A stretch of 64,000 nucleotides of DNA from CAYFLR01 sp964343805 (GTDB taxonomy: Bacteria > Bdellovibrionota_B > Oligoflexia > CAYFLR01), in assembly GCA_964343805.1 (NCBI GenBank), contig CAYFLR010000004.1:149811-213810 (forward strand), written 5' to 3'. Made by a program: the position numbers and the translations under genes. Positions 25,440 through 34,941 of the stretch are shown here, piece after piece (position 1 is the first letter of the stretch; the number at the start of each line of letters is the position of its first letter). The notes under the pieces were generated by a model. It ran no database searches. It saw nothing but the letters and a program-made list of their open reading frames with translations, and had not been told where the DNA came from.

Positions 25440-27113
25440 ATGAGAAAAATAGTAGAGTGTGTACCCAATATATCTGAAGGTGTCCGACCAGAAATTTATA
25501 ATGCCGTTGCAAAGTGCTGCGAGAAAGTGCAAGGGGTTAAACTATTGGATGTAGATCCTGGCGCTGCTACTAATCGAACAGTAATAACCTTTGCTGGAAG
25601 TCCTGAAGTTATAGTGGATGGTGCTTTTGAAGTCATCAAAGCGGCAAAAGAAATGATAGATATGCGTACTCATTCTGGAGAGCATGCTCGTATGGGAGCC
25701 ACTGATGTCTGTCCATTTGTACCAGTTTCAGGAGTTACCCTGGAAGAATGTGCTGAATTGGCACGTAAATTAGCTAAAAGAGTCGGAGAAGAACTTGGAG
25801 TTTGGGCTTATCTTTATGAAGCAGCTGCAAGTAAACCAGAATGGCAGAGCCTGCCAAATGTGAGAAAAGGGGAGTATGAAGGTTTAGCTGCGAGAGAGGG
25901 CGATCCTGAGTGGAAACCGGATTTTGGTCCTAAAGAATTTGATCCTCGCTTTGGTGCGGTAGCCATAGGGGCACGTAAGTTTTTAGTTGCCTATAACATT
26001 AATCTTAATTCCCTTAATAAAAAATTAGCTAGAGATATTGCTTTTAACATCCGTCAGTCTGGAAGGTCTAAACGAGAAAGCTATCCCGATGGTGAAATCA
26101 TTCGTCATCCTGATGGAAAACCAGTAAAAATACCTGGTATTTTTCAAGATTGTAAAGCAGGAGCATGGATTATTCCTGAGTACAATCGAGCTCAGATCAC
26201 CATGAACCTGACTGATATTGATGTGACTCCTGTTCATAAAGTTTTTGATGAAGTCTGTTCTCAGGCTGCCGAGCGAGGAATGCGTGTGACCGGATCCGAA
26301 ATTGTTGGTTTGGTTCCATTACAAACCATGCTAGAAGCCGGTACTCATTACCTGCAAAAACAAGGTTTATCTGCGGCAGTCTCAGAAAAAGAATTGGTTC
26401 GAACTGCCGTTATGTCGCTAGGTTTTGAGGATGTTGGTTCCTTTGATCCTGAAGACAAAATTATAGAGTATCGCTTTAAAAGAACAGGTCGCCTCGTGGA
26501 TTTAACCATCACCGATTTTGCAGATACTCTCGCTTCCGATGCCCCTGCTCCTGGAGGTGGATCTATCGCAGCACTTTGTGGTAATTTATCTGCTTCCTTA
26601 GTAACCATGGTGACCAATCTGACTCATGGAAAGAAAGATTTTAAAGAACAGTACCAACGTATGGAAGAGGTTGGATTGAAAGGGCAGGTTATCAAACAAT
26701 GGTTTCTCGACGCTATTGATGCAGATACAGATTCCTTCAATCTAGTAATGGATGCCATGGGAATGCCTAAAAAGACTGATGAGCAAAAGAAAATACGTCA
26801 TGAGGCTATTCAAGAGGCCACTAAAAACGCCACCCTCATTCCTTTACAAGTTTTAGAAAAGAATCTCGAACTCATTCCTCTCTTAAAAGAGGTAGCCACT
26901 CATGGAAATCCCAACTGTGCTTCGGATGTTGGTGTGGGGGCAAGATGTATGCTGACCTGTGCTGAAGGCGCTGCCATGAACGTCTTAATCAATCTACCAG
27001 ATGTTGAAGATGAAGCGTTCAAACAAGACTGTATAAAACGAGTGGAAACGACTCTAGCACAGTGTAAAGAGGGCAGTGACGAAGTAGTCAAACAATTAGA
27101 ATTTACTTCTTAA
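25440..27113 (+). CDS. ftcD: Bifunctional glutamate formiminotransferase / formimino-THF cyclodeaminase
   Basis: Residues 1-325 form the formiminotransferase part, beginning with the hallmark ECVPNISEG and including GEHARMGATDVCPFVPV and the catalytic-loop HSGEH. Residues 350-557 are the cyclodeaminase (FTCD_C) part: DFADTLASDAPAPGGGSIAAL, then the helical bundle ending in NPNCASDVGVGA. This fused layout is that of the mammalian enzyme (541 residues). It moves the formimino group of formiminoglutamate to THF and deaminates it to methenyl-THF, which FolD uses. No histidine-degradation (hut) gene is nearby. Confidence 0.93.
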   Translation: MRKIVECVPNISEGVRPEIYNAVAKCCEKVQGVKLLDVDPGAATNRTVITFAGSPEVIVDGAFEVIKAAKEMIDMRTHSGEHARMGATDVCPFVPVSGVTLEECAELARKLAKRVGEELGVWAYLYEAAASKPEWQSLPNVRKGEYEGLAAREGDPEWKPDFGPKEFDPRFGAVAIGARKFLVAYNINLNSLNKKLARDIAFNIRQSGRSKRESYPDGEIIRHPDGKPVKIPGIFQDCKAGAWIIPEYNRAQITMNLTDIDVTPVHKVFDEVCSQAAERGMRVTGSEIVGLVPLQTMLEAGTHYLQKQGLSAAVSEKELVRTAVMSLGFEDVGSFDPEDKIIEYRFKRTGRLVDLTITDFADTLASDAPAPGGGSIAALCGNLSASLVTMVTNLTHGKKDFKEQYQRMEEVGLKGQVIKQWFLDAIDADTDSFNLVMDAMGMPKKTDEQKKIRHEAIQEATKNATLIPLQVLEKNLELIPLLKEVATHGNPNCASDVGVGARCMLTCAEGAAMNVLINLPDVEDEAFKQDCIKRVETTLAQCKEGSDEVVKQLEFTS

Positions 27114-28250
27114 TGCCTGAAAAAACCTATTCATATCTAATGTATTTCTGCCGAGGGTGTAGCTTTCCATCGAATCAGTTGGTTGGCTTCCCTCATCGGA
27201 AATGAGTGTTTGATAGAGCTGTTCGGTACTTACTTTTCCATTATACTCACTTAAGGCTAAGGCTAGAGCGCCAGCTACATGAGCCGCGGCAAGTGAAGTG
27301 CTGCTTACTTTTTTGTACTTATTACCAGGTGCAGTAGTAAGGATATCTTTACCAGGAGCAGATGTATGAACATACTCTTCACTATAGTTAGCTAAGAAGG
27401 GTTTGATACCTTTTTGGTCGATACTGGTCACAACAAAAATATTGTTAAAAAGCGCAAAAAGTTTTCGTACACGATTCGGCTGACGAGCAAAAAGTCCTCC
27501 GCTGTTGCCTGCACCAATAATGATTGGGTAGCTAGATGCGCTTTTTAAAGCGGCCAAGAGAGCGGCTTCTTCTACCTTTTTAACCTCTTCTTCATCAGCA
27601 AACTTCAAATTGATGAGGTTTAAAAGGACCACATGGGGTTTGACTTCTTTAATATGATTGAGTGCTTTTACTAAAGTAGGAACATTGGATTGACCATTTC
27701 TATTTATATAACGAACAGGATAAAGAGATACGTTTTCACAGATTCCCTTGATTCCTTTTCCATTTTCATGCATTCCGCCAATAACGCCGGCTAAGTAAGT
27801 GTCATGACCGTATTGGTCATAGGCAAGTCCATCATTATCAACAAAATCCCAACCCACAAAATTATCTTTTAAACCATCTTGATCATCATCTTGGCGGTTA
27901 AAAGGCAGACCAGTTTCAGGAACAATACTGCTGATTTCTTCTTGATTGATATGAACGTTACTGTAGAGATCTTCATGGTTATAATCAATTCCAGTTCCGA
28001 TCATCATAACTACAACTGCTTTACTGCCACTATTTTTTTCCCAAATAGTGTTGGCAGCGAGCTTGTTTAAGCTCCATTGATCTTTAGTCATTGGATCTTC
28101 TGATCCTTTCACAGCAGGTATTTGAAGTGGAAGAGGATCTAAGTTTTTCTTTGGAGCTTCCACTACTGTTTTTGATTCACAAGCAGCAAAGAGGGCCAAA
28201 ATTAAAAAGAGTCCGCTGTGGATTATTTTATTTAAAGTTAAGCTCTTCAT
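27096..28250 (-). CDS. Subtilase-like lipoprotein lacking the catalytic Asp (likely pseudoprotease)
   Basis: The lipoprotein signal ends in LFAAC (Cys24). The S8 fold is clear, but the catalytic Asp motif reads VMMIGTGIDYNHEDL, with Gly85 where the sister protein has Asp169. The His motif is YGHDTYLAG (H149 kept) and the Ser motif STSLAAAHVAG (S319 kept), with oxyanion N249 in AGNSGG. With no Asp the triad is incomplete, so strong protease activity is unlikely. Its ATG overlaps the stop of the intact subtilase gene (TAATG), so the two are made together. The 3' end overlaps ftcD by 18 bases. Confidence 0.85.
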   Translation of the reverse strand: MKSLTLNKIIHSGLFLILALFAACESKTVVEAPKKNLDPLPLQIPAVKGSEDPMTKDQWSLNKLAANTIWEKNSGSKAVVVMMIGTGIDYNHEDLYSNVHINQEEISSIVPETGLPFNRQDDDQDGLKDNFVGWDFVDNDGLAYDQYGHDTYLAGVIGGMHENGKGIKGICENVSLYPVRYINRNGQSNVPTLVKALNHIKEVKPHVVLLNLINLKFADEEEVKKVEEAALLAALKSASSYPIIIGAGNSGGLFARQPNRVRKLFALFNNIFVVTSIDQKGIKPFLANYSEEYVHTSAPGKDILTTAPGNKYKKVSSTSLAAAHVAGALALALSEYNGKVSTEQLYQTLISDEGSQPTDSMESYTLGRNTLDMNRFFQALRSKF

Positions 28251-30133
28251 TAGGCACCTCCTTCTTGAGTTTGGTATTCCATGGTATCAACGGTGAATCC
28301 TTCACTTTCATAATTAGCAAATGGGTCGCTTTGTTTTGTAACCATACATACAGTTTTATTATCTTCTGTACTACGACAGTTGGTGGCTCCGGCTTTGAAA
28401 CCATCTTCAGGTGATTTAAATTCCACTTCTTCCATTACGGTTTTAGCAACCAGAGCGTTTGCCATTCTTAAATATATTTTATCTCCCTCAATCCAAGGAC
28501 TCCATGTTCCGATAGGGTATTCTTTTTCCACGGTAAAAATTCTTTGAAAAGAAGAGTTATAAATGGCTATAAGGTCTACATTGGGGCTTTCAGCCACAAT
28601 CGAAGAGAAGTGGATTCTTATGCGAGAAGCCCCTTTCTTACTAATGGTCCAGGTTTTGTCAAAGAGTTCTGTATTATAGCGAGGAGATTCAATTAAGTAG
28701 GGTTCACTATGAGTTTTAACCTGATTTTCTACCATTTGATTCAGTTCACCCATGATGGCGCGATAGACATTTAATCGCCCCTGGCTTTTAACAAAGCCGG
28801 TCATTTGAGGAACCACATCTACTGTGTCCATTAAACGTTTTTTAATTAGGGCAGGCTTTCCTTTTAGTTCAGGAACAGCTGCAATTAAAAGAGCGGCGGC
28901 ACCAGAAACATAAGGGGCAGCCATGGAAGTACCTGAAAAGGAAGCATAGGCAAATTTACTACTTTTGACTAAAGAGAGGGGAATGGTTGAAAGAATATCA
29001 ACTCCAGGAGCTGCAATATCAACATTTTCGATTCCATAATTACTAAAATTGGCCAACTGATCTTTGTTATCGGTTGCTGCAACTGCGATAATATTTTCAA
29101 CCGGATAGGTAGCTGGAAAATAAGGTTTTACATCTGAATTAGTTCCATTGTTTCCTGCAGCAGCTACAAAAAGAATTCCTGCTTCATTAGCTTTTTTAAT
29201 CATATGATGAGTTAATGAACTTTGACCTTCACCTCCCCAACTGGCAGAAAGGATATCCGCTTTGTTAACGATTCCATACTTAATTGCTCTGGCTGAATCC
29301 CAAGCACTTCCACTTCCGTTTTTATCTAGGTATTTAATTGCCATCAGACGAACATTCCAGTTAACTCCAGCAATTCCTTTAAAGTTGTTGGCTTTGGCTC
29401 CAATAACGCCAGCACAATGAGTACCATGGGAATTATCATCCATTGGATCAGGGTAACCGAGCTGTCCATAGTAAGGCTGTTTAAAAGGACGAGTATCGAA
29501 ATTCCAACCAAACACATCGTCGGTCCATCCATTACCATCGTCATCTTTTCCTTTGATTCCATCTCGCTCTTTTTCATTAATCCACATATTGGCTACAAGA
29601 TCGGGATGAGTGTAGTCGATTCCAGTATCGATAACACCTACGATAATCTCTTTTGATCCTTTGGATTTGGCCCATGCTTTCATTACATCAATATCTGCAC
29701 CGGGTTCTCCTTGAGAACCTGAGGGGCTGTCTTGACCAATATTATGGATGGCCCATTGACGAGAAACAAAGGTGTCTTTAGGAGTGCGCATTTTATTGAT
29801 TCGAATAATTTGGTTGGGCTCAGCAAATTCGATGTTGCTCTTAGCACTTAGCTCTTTTGCTAAATCAGTGAGCAGCTTTTCGTGATTGCTATTAGAGGGA
29901 GTACTAAATCTTATGCGATATACATTGTCTTTTGGATCTAATGTATCCACTTTTATAATGCTAAAACTTTTCTTTGTAAGGTGTTTCTTTACTGCTTCTA
30001 GCGAACCTTTGACTATGATTTCACCAGGCATATATTTTTGAAAACTTTCGTTTTCTTTTTTATCTGTTTCAAAACTATCTATGCATGAAAAGGTGCAGAG
30101 ACTTAAGATTATTAATAAGGGTAAAAATTTCAT
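28250..30133 (-). CDS. Subtilisin-family serine protease lipoprotein
   Basis: The start is the ATG at 30133 with AGGAGA upstream (the open frame runs back to 30166). The lipobox gives Cys17. Residues 35-110 look like an inhibitor-I9 propeptide (PGEIIVKG to FAEPNQII). The catalytic domain has a full triad: D169 in VIDTGIDYTHPDL, H236 in NSHGTHCAG, S403 in SGTSMAAPYVSG, and oxyanion N328 in AAGNNG. A beta-rich C-terminal 180 residues follows. Expected to be an envelope or surface protease. It is the middle gene of a three-gene operon with a small secreted protein upstream and the pseudoprotease downstream. Confidence 0.93.
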   Translation of the reverse strand: MKFLPLLIILSLCTFSCIDSFETDKKENESFQKYMPGEIIVKGSLEAVKKHLTKKSFSIIKVDTLDPKDNVYRIRFSTPSNSNHEKLLTDLAKELSAKSNIEFAEPNQIIRINKMRTPKDTFVSRQWAIHNIGQDSPSGSQGEPGADIDVMKAWAKSKGSKEIIVGVIDTGIDYTHPDLVANMWINEKERDGIKGKDDDGNGWTDDVFGWNFDTRPFKQPYYGQLGYPDPMDDNSHGTHCAGVIGAKANNFKGIAGVNWNVRLMAIKYLDKNGSGSAWDSARAIKYGIVNKADILSASWGGEGQSSLTHHMIKKANEAGILFVAAAGNNGTNSDVKPYFPATYPVENIIAVAATDNKDQLANFSNYGIENVDIAAPGVDILSTIPLSLVKSSKFAYASFSGTSMAAPYVSGAAALLIAAVPELKGKPALIKKRLMDTVDVVPQMTGFVKSQGRLNVYRAIMGELNQMVENQVKTHSEPYLIESPRYNTELFDKTWTISKKGASRIRIHFSSIVAESPNVDLIAIYNSSFQRIFTVEKEYPIGTWSPWIEGDKIYLRMANALVAKTVMEEVEFKSPEDGFKAGATNCRSTEDNKTVCMVTKQSDPFANYESEGFTVDTMEYQTQEGGA

Positions 30134-30149
30134 TTTAGGTCTCCTTTCC

Positions 30150-30824
30150 TTATAGCTTGTTAGCAAGGTTTTGGTGTAAAGTGGATAGACGGTCTTTAAA
30201 AAAGATTAAAGAGGTGTGGAGAGTGGGTACCTGAGCTAAACCAAGGGTAGATTTAACTGATTGTAGCCAGTTAAATAGAAAAAGATTGTTAAGTTTTACT
30301 TTAGATTCGAGAGCCCATTTAGTTGTTTCTCTTTTGGCTTTGAACATAACTTCAATACCGGCCACGTTCAATTTTTCTAAATTAAAATCAAAGAAATTGC
30401 TGTAGAGATGAAAAGGACGATCTAACTCAATTTTAACTTCGTCTTTGCAAGTGCTATCAGCTCCAGTCAAACAAACTATGGTGGTATTTTTAAATGTGAC
30501 CATCACATCTGACATGGACTTAATCTTTGGTCGAACAAAGAAAAAGTGTTTAGTGATGGTGGTTTTCTTATGCTTTTCTTCATCAATTGTTACAGAAATT
30601 TGTTGATTAAGGGCTTCGTCCATACTCTCTATGTAATATTCATGAGCCATATGATCAAAAATATGGTGAGCCACCTGATCAACTCCAGAGTTGCTTGTAA
30701 CTATGTCACTTTTAAGTATCACTTGATTGATGGCAATCTCAGTGGTTCCTGCATTACTGACTGAGGTAAGGTAAAATACACTGGTTAGTCCTATAAAAAA
30801 TAGGATAAGTAGAGACTTTTTCAT
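30150..30824 (-). CDS. Secreted protein of unknown function, first gene of subtilase operon
   Basis: The 224-residue product has a classical signal peptide, probably cut after SVSNA. AAGGAG precedes the ATG. The mature part has alternating strands (TTIVCLTGADSTC, PFHLYSNFFDF, IEVMFKAKRE) and a helical C-terminus. Two cysteines near residue 117-125 may pair. Only 16 bases separate it from the protease gene, so it may be a folding helper, inhibitor or partner of the subtilases; that is inference from position alone. Confidence 0.6.
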   Translation of the reverse strand: MKKSLLILFFIGLTSVFYLTSVSNAGTTEIAINQVILKSDIVTSNSGVDQVAHHIFDHMAHEYYIESMDEALNQQISVTIDEEKHKKTTITKHFFFVRPKIKSMSDVMVTFKNTTIVCLTGADSTCKDEVKIELDRPFHLYSNFFDFNLEKLNVAGIEVMFKAKRETTKWALESKVKLNNLFLFNWLQSVKSTLGLAQVPTLHTSLIFFKDRLSTLHQNLANKL

Positions 30825-30988
30825 TAAGATACTCCTTGGTGGTCAAGTCTTGGGCGAATTTTGTATTTTGTGGTTGAGTGCAGGTTTTCTCTGTTCCGAC
30901 AAAGAAAGATCTCTGCTGATTTGGTTAAATACCAAAAATTTTATGATTTGTCAAAAAAATACTTTGAAAAACTAAGGATAATAGGTGG

Positions 30989-31618
30989 TTAAGATATTAT
31001 GCCACCTGATAGGATCGTTTTAAAGGCTGACTCCACTGGAATATCCAACTTTTGGATATCTGTTTCCGGTAACAGAAGCAAGAACCCAGAGGTGGGGTTC
31101 GGTGTAGTGGGAACAAATACATTATAGTACTTAACTTTTTCATCTTGGTTCAAGGTAGGGGTAAAAGCCTCTGCCACCTGTGAACTGATAAATCCAATGG
31201 TAAAGATACCTTTTCGGGGAAACTCCACTAAAACCGCTTCTTTAAAAGAGACGGAATCCTTGTTTAAGAAGGTGTCTAATAATTTCTTAATGCCCCCATA
31301 GACAGAATTGATGAAGGGGATTTTGTTTACCAAGGTAGAAAAGAGATCGATAATTTTTTTACCTAGGTAGTTGCGAATGGCCAGACCTAAAATAGCCAAA
31401 ATAAAGATACTAATAATAATACTGAAGATGTAGTTGAGAAAAGAAAAAGATGGAAGATAAGTTCCCGGCATAATCACATCAGGCAAAATAGGCTGAAAGG
31501 CTTGATGTACTTTGGTAATTATAAATATGGTCACTTTGGCAGTGAGATAGAATGGTAAAAAGGCCAAAAAACCAGCAATTAAATAGTTCTTTATAGTATT
31601 CAGTGGAGACTTTAGCAT
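30989..31618 (-). CDS. DUF502-family membrane protein
   Basis: The 209-residue protein has two membrane segments (about residues 12-33 and 60-84) and the family motifs PFINSVYGGIKKLLDTF and VFVPTTPNPTSGFLLLLPE. DUF502 proteins are common in Gram-negative bacteria and plants, with no settled function. The ATG lies 15 bases after the PanC-like gene, so the two are probably co-transcribed. Confidence 0.85.
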   Translation of the reverse strand: MLKSPLNTIKNYLIAGFLAFLPFYLTAKVTIFIITKVHQAFQPILPDVIMPGTYLPSFSFLNYIFSIIISIFILAILGLAIRNYLGKKIIDLFSTLVNKIPFINSVYGGIKKLLDTFLNKDSVSFKEAVLVEFPRKGIFTIGFISSQVAEAFTPTLNQDEKVKYYNVFVPTTPNPTSGFLLLLPETDIQKLDIPVESAFKTILSGGIIS

Positions 31619-31633
31619 AGAATCATTTCAATA

Positions 31634-32488
31634 TTAGTTAGCTTCAACTAAAATAGTATCCCAAATTAATCTATCGGTCAATTGGGCGGCTATACCCAGG
31701 TAGAAACTTTCATCCACCCTATCTTTAAAAGGTTCAAAATTTGATTTTCGTAGGATATGACAACGGTCGAGAGGTAAGGATTCCCTTACTAAATGTCCAT
31801 CGAGGCAATCCAGTATCTGGTCATTCGTTTCTAGACCTGTTTTAAATTGAGCTTTTAAAAAATCAAGGGCATTGTGCATTTTTAAACAGATATCCTTTTC
31901 TTCATCGGACAAATTAGAAACCTGATGGGCCATTCCATTATCTTGCCTTGATACCGGGAAGGTAACCAATTTGATGGGATACCTTAAATCACTCAGGAGA
32001 AATCTTTGAAAAACAAACTTTTCCGGGTTTTTATAGGATGTTATGTAATAGTCTGGTGATAATATATTGAAAAGCTTGGCTAATATAACGGCTGGTAAAG
32101 TTATTTCTGGTTGCATTGAGGCGAATTGAAGACATTGGGATTCTACTTCATACTGTGAATCAAGGTTTATTGATATATTTGGTTGTCTGCTACTCGGAAT
32201 CAAACTGGATGAAAGGGGGCTAAAAAAGAAGTGACAACCAGTTCCCTCCAGAATAGAAATTTGTTCTTTTAACTGTTCAGAGCTTGTCTTATCTTCAGCT
32301 CCTCTGAACCTTGGGACTTTGAAAAGTGTAACTACTAGCCGATCACAAATTGGCATTGCCTGTTCAATTAATTTAATATGACCTTTGTGAGCCGATTCTT
32401 CTAAATAAATCAAACCTATACTACGCCCTTGGCTCGCTTCAATCCTGATTTGATTACGCATTTCGGATATATCAAAGAAAACTTGCAT
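31634..32488 (-). CDS. Divergent pantothenate synthetase (PanC)-like protein
   Basis: The overall order matches PanC. IGLIYLEESAHKGHIKLIEQA keeps the HxGH nucleotide motif (H34, H37). A strand follows with VVTLFKVPRF where PanC has VVSIFVNPTQF. Then comes LPAVILAKLFNILSPDYYITSYKNPEK where PanC has VATVVAKLFNIVQPDxAxFGxKDxQQ. The KMSKS-equivalent SSRN is replaced (AHQVSN). Key pantoate- and ATP-binding residues are therefore altered, so it may not make pantothenate. RBS GAGG precedes the ATG. DUF502 follows. Confidence 0.55.
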   Translation of the reverse strand: MQVFFDISEMRNQIRIEASQGRSIGLIYLEESAHKGHIKLIEQAMPICDRLVVTLFKVPRFRGAEDKTSSEQLKEQISILEGTGCHFFFSPLSSSLIPSSRQPNISINLDSQYEVESQCLQFASMQPEITLPAVILAKLFNILSPDYYITSYKNPEKFVFQRFLLSDLRYPIKLVTFPVSRQDNGMAHQVSNLSDEEKDICLKMHNALDFLKAQFKTGLETNDQILDCLDGHLVRESLPLDRCHILRKSNFEPFKDRVDESFYLGIAAQLTDRLIWDTILVEAN

Positions 32489-32565
32489 AGAGGCCTCACG
32501 CTTGAGGTTTATTATCTAACCCTAATGATTTTGTTGATTATTACATCATTCCTTGATTAAATACA

Positions 32566-33438
32566 ATGATCATGAAAATACAAAAACTATTACCCCAACA
32601 CCACTCTTTACTTTCTATTGAAATTTTTCCCCCTAAAACAGCCAGAGGGCATGAAAGGCTTAAATCCAAACTATCTCAGTATCTGGAATATGAACCCGAT
32701 TTTATTTCAGTGACTTACGGAGCAGGAGGAGAGGGGAGTAGAGAGTCTTTGTCTTTAGCAGATCACATTCAAAATGAGCTCCAGACTACAGCTATGTCTC
32801 ACATTACGTGCGGCAATCATACAGAAGAGGAGCTGGTGACAATTTTACAAACTCTGCGCACCAAAAATATCCATAATTTGATGGTTCTGCGCGGTGATAA
32901 GAAAACTCCAAATTCTCCATTTACCTACGCCACAGACTTCATTCGCCTTATTCAAAAACATAATCAAGATAACTTCTTCTCTTTAGGTGCAGCTGCTTAT
33001 CCCGAGGGACATATAGAATCTCCAAGTACTTCCCAGGACTTGGATATAGTCAAACAGAAAATTGATCTCGGTGTCTCCTTTTTTGTGACCCAGTTCTTTT
33101 TAGATAATGATCATTTTCGTCATTTCAGAGATCAATTTCGAAAAAATAACATCAGAATTCCTGTATTAGTTGGAATACTACCCATATCTAACTACTCGCA
33201 AATAACGAAATTTTCCCTGATGTGTGGATGTACTATTCCTGCAAAAGTTATGAAAGGCTTGTATGGACGTTCGGATGAGGATCAGGTGAAGTTTGGATTA
33301 GATCATGCTTTAAAACAGGTCGAAGAGCTATTAAGGGAGAGAGTGGATGGGATTCACCTCTATGCTCTGAACAAGAAGAAAACAGTAGAGGTTCTGGCTC
33401 CTATAGTCAGGCAATACAATGCACACAATTCCTTATAA
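32566..33438 (+). CDS. metF: 5,10-methylenetetrahydrofolate reductase
   Basis: A 290-residue TIM barrel with the family landmarks SIEIFPPKT (catalytic Glu), SVTYGAGG, LRGD, AAAYPEGH and FFVTQFFLD. It reduces methylene-THF to methyl-THF for methionine synthesis. glpK follows 12 bases later, so they share a transcript. The start ATG-ATC-ATG leaves two possible initiation codons, 32566 or 32572. Confidence 0.95.
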   Translation: MIMKIQKLLPQHHSLLSIEIFPPKTARGHERLKSKLSQYLEYEPDFISVTYGAGGEGSRESLSLADHIQNELQTTAMSHITCGNHTEEELVTILQTLRTKNIHNLMVLRGDKKTPNSPFTYATDFIRLIQKHNQDNFFSLGAAAYPEGHIESPSTSQDLDIVKQKIDLGVSFFVTQFFLDNDHFRHFRDQFRKNNIRIPVLVGILPISNYSQITKFSLMCGCTIPAKVMKGLYGRSDEDQVKFGLDHALKQVEELLRERVDGIHLYALNKKKTVEVLAPIVRQYNAHNSL

Positions 33439-33450
33439 AGGAGATGATGG

Positions 33451-34926
33451 GTGGATAAATACATTTTAGCGGTGGATCAAGGCACCACCAGTTCGAGAGC
33501 GATACTTTTTGATAACAAAGGTGAAGTGAAAAAAGTAGCTCAAAAAGAGTTCAAACAATTCTACCCGCAAGCAGGGTGGGTTGAACATGATCCTATGGAA
33601 ATACTGTCGACTCAAATAAAAGTGATGCAAGATATAGTTGCTGAAGGTTATGAGAGTTCTCAAATCGAGGCCATCGGAATTACCAATCAGCGAGAAACCG
33701 TAGTGGTTTTTGATCGTCATACTGGAAAACCAATTTATCCAGCCATTGTTTGGCAGTGTCGCCGTACTTCTGCCTATTGTAAAAAACTGAAGGAAAAAGG
33801 ACTTGAAGATAAAGTAAGAGCAAAAACTGGGCTAGTTTTGGACCCTTATTTTAGTGCTTCTAAAATAACTTGGATTCTTGATAATGTTGAAGGGGCCAGG
33901 GAAAAAGCAAAGGCAGGAGAACTCCTTTTTGGAACTATTGATACCTGGCTTATTTATAATTTTTCAGACAAAAAAGATCATATTACAGACCCTTCCAATG
34001 CCTCTCGTACCATGCTGTATAATATAAATGAGGATAAATGGGATAAGGAACTATTTGAAATATTTGATATTCCAATGAGTATGGCTCCAAAAGTCGTAGC
34101 CTCTTCTGGAAGCCTATCTTTCTGTAGCAATGTATTTTCAAATAAAATTCCTATCTCAGGCATAGCCGGGGATCAACAAGCGGCCTTAATGGGACAAGGC
34201 TGTTTTAATAAAGGTTCTATGAAAAGTACCTATGGTACAGGTTGCTTTTTACTATGTAATACGGGTGATAAACCGATCCTATCCAAACATAAACTGCTTA
34301 CCACGGTGGCTTGGAAAATAGGTGATCATAATGCTTACTGTCTAGAAGGCAGTGTTTTTATGGGCGGAGCGATCATTCAATGGGTTAGAGATGAGCTTCA
34401 ACTCATTAAAGATGCAAAAGAGAGTGAGAGCCTTGCAAGAGAAGTTGAGGACACCAATGGAGTCTTTGTTGCTCCTGCTTTTGCTGGCTTAGGGGCTCCT
34501 CATTGGGACAGTGAGGCTCGTGGCGCAATCTTAGGGTTGACCCGAGGAGCTAATCGTAAGCATATTGTAAGAGCTTGCTTGGAATCAATTGCCCTGCAAG
34601 TAAATGATGTTATAAATTGCATGCGAGATGATATGCAAATTTCGCTCGATTCCCTGCGGGTAGATGGGGGTGCTTGTGAAAATAAATTCCTCATGCAGTT
34701 TCAAAGTGATGTGATGAACGGAAATATAGTAGTTCCTCAATTTTTTGAGCTCACAGCTCTTGGAGCTACCTTTTTAGCTGGCTTGGGGGTCGGTTTTTGG
34801 AAAGATTTAGAACAACTACCGGTTCCTGCTGAAAGTGCTTCTTTTCAGGTACAAAAAGATGAGGACTGGAGAATAGAATTAATTAGAGGTTGGCAGCAAG
34901 CCATTTCACGTGTCAAAAGTCTGTAA
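33451..34926 (+). CDS. glpK: Glycerol kinase
   Basis: A full-length FGGY kinase (491 residues) starting at GTG with AAGGAG upstream. It shows ILAVDQGTTSSRAILFD, GITNQRET, the FGTIDTWLIY segment, GDQQAALMGQ, STYGTGCFLL and LRVDGGACENKFLMQFQSD. It phosphorylates glycerol to glycerol-3-phosphate. No glycerol transporter or dehydrogenase is next to it; instead it sits between metF and a damaged phosphoesterase gene. Confidence 0.96.
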   Translation: MDKYILAVDQGTTSSRAILFDNKGEVKKVAQKEFKQFYPQAGWVEHDPMEILSTQIKVMQDIVAEGYESSQIEAIGITNQRETVVVFDRHTGKPIYPAIVWQCRRTSAYCKKLKEKGLEDKVRAKTGLVLDPYFSASKITWILDNVEGAREKAKAGELLFGTIDTWLIYNFSDKKDHITDPSNASRTMLYNINEDKWDKELFEIFDIPMSMAPKVVASSGSLSFCSNVFSNKIPISGIAGDQQAALMGQGCFNKGSMKSTYGTGCFLLCNTGDKPILSKHKLLTTVAWKIGDHNAYCLEGSVFMGGAIIQWVRDELQLIKDAKESESLAREVEDTNGVFVAPAFAGLGAPHWDSEARGAILGLTRGANRKHIVRACLESIALQVNDVINCMRDDMQISLDSLRVDGGACENKFLMQFQSDVMNGNIVVPQFFELTALGATFLAGLGVGFWKDLEQLPVPAESASFQVQKDEDWRIELIRGWQQAISRVKSL

Positions 34927-34941
34927 ATATTGAGGTGGGTA

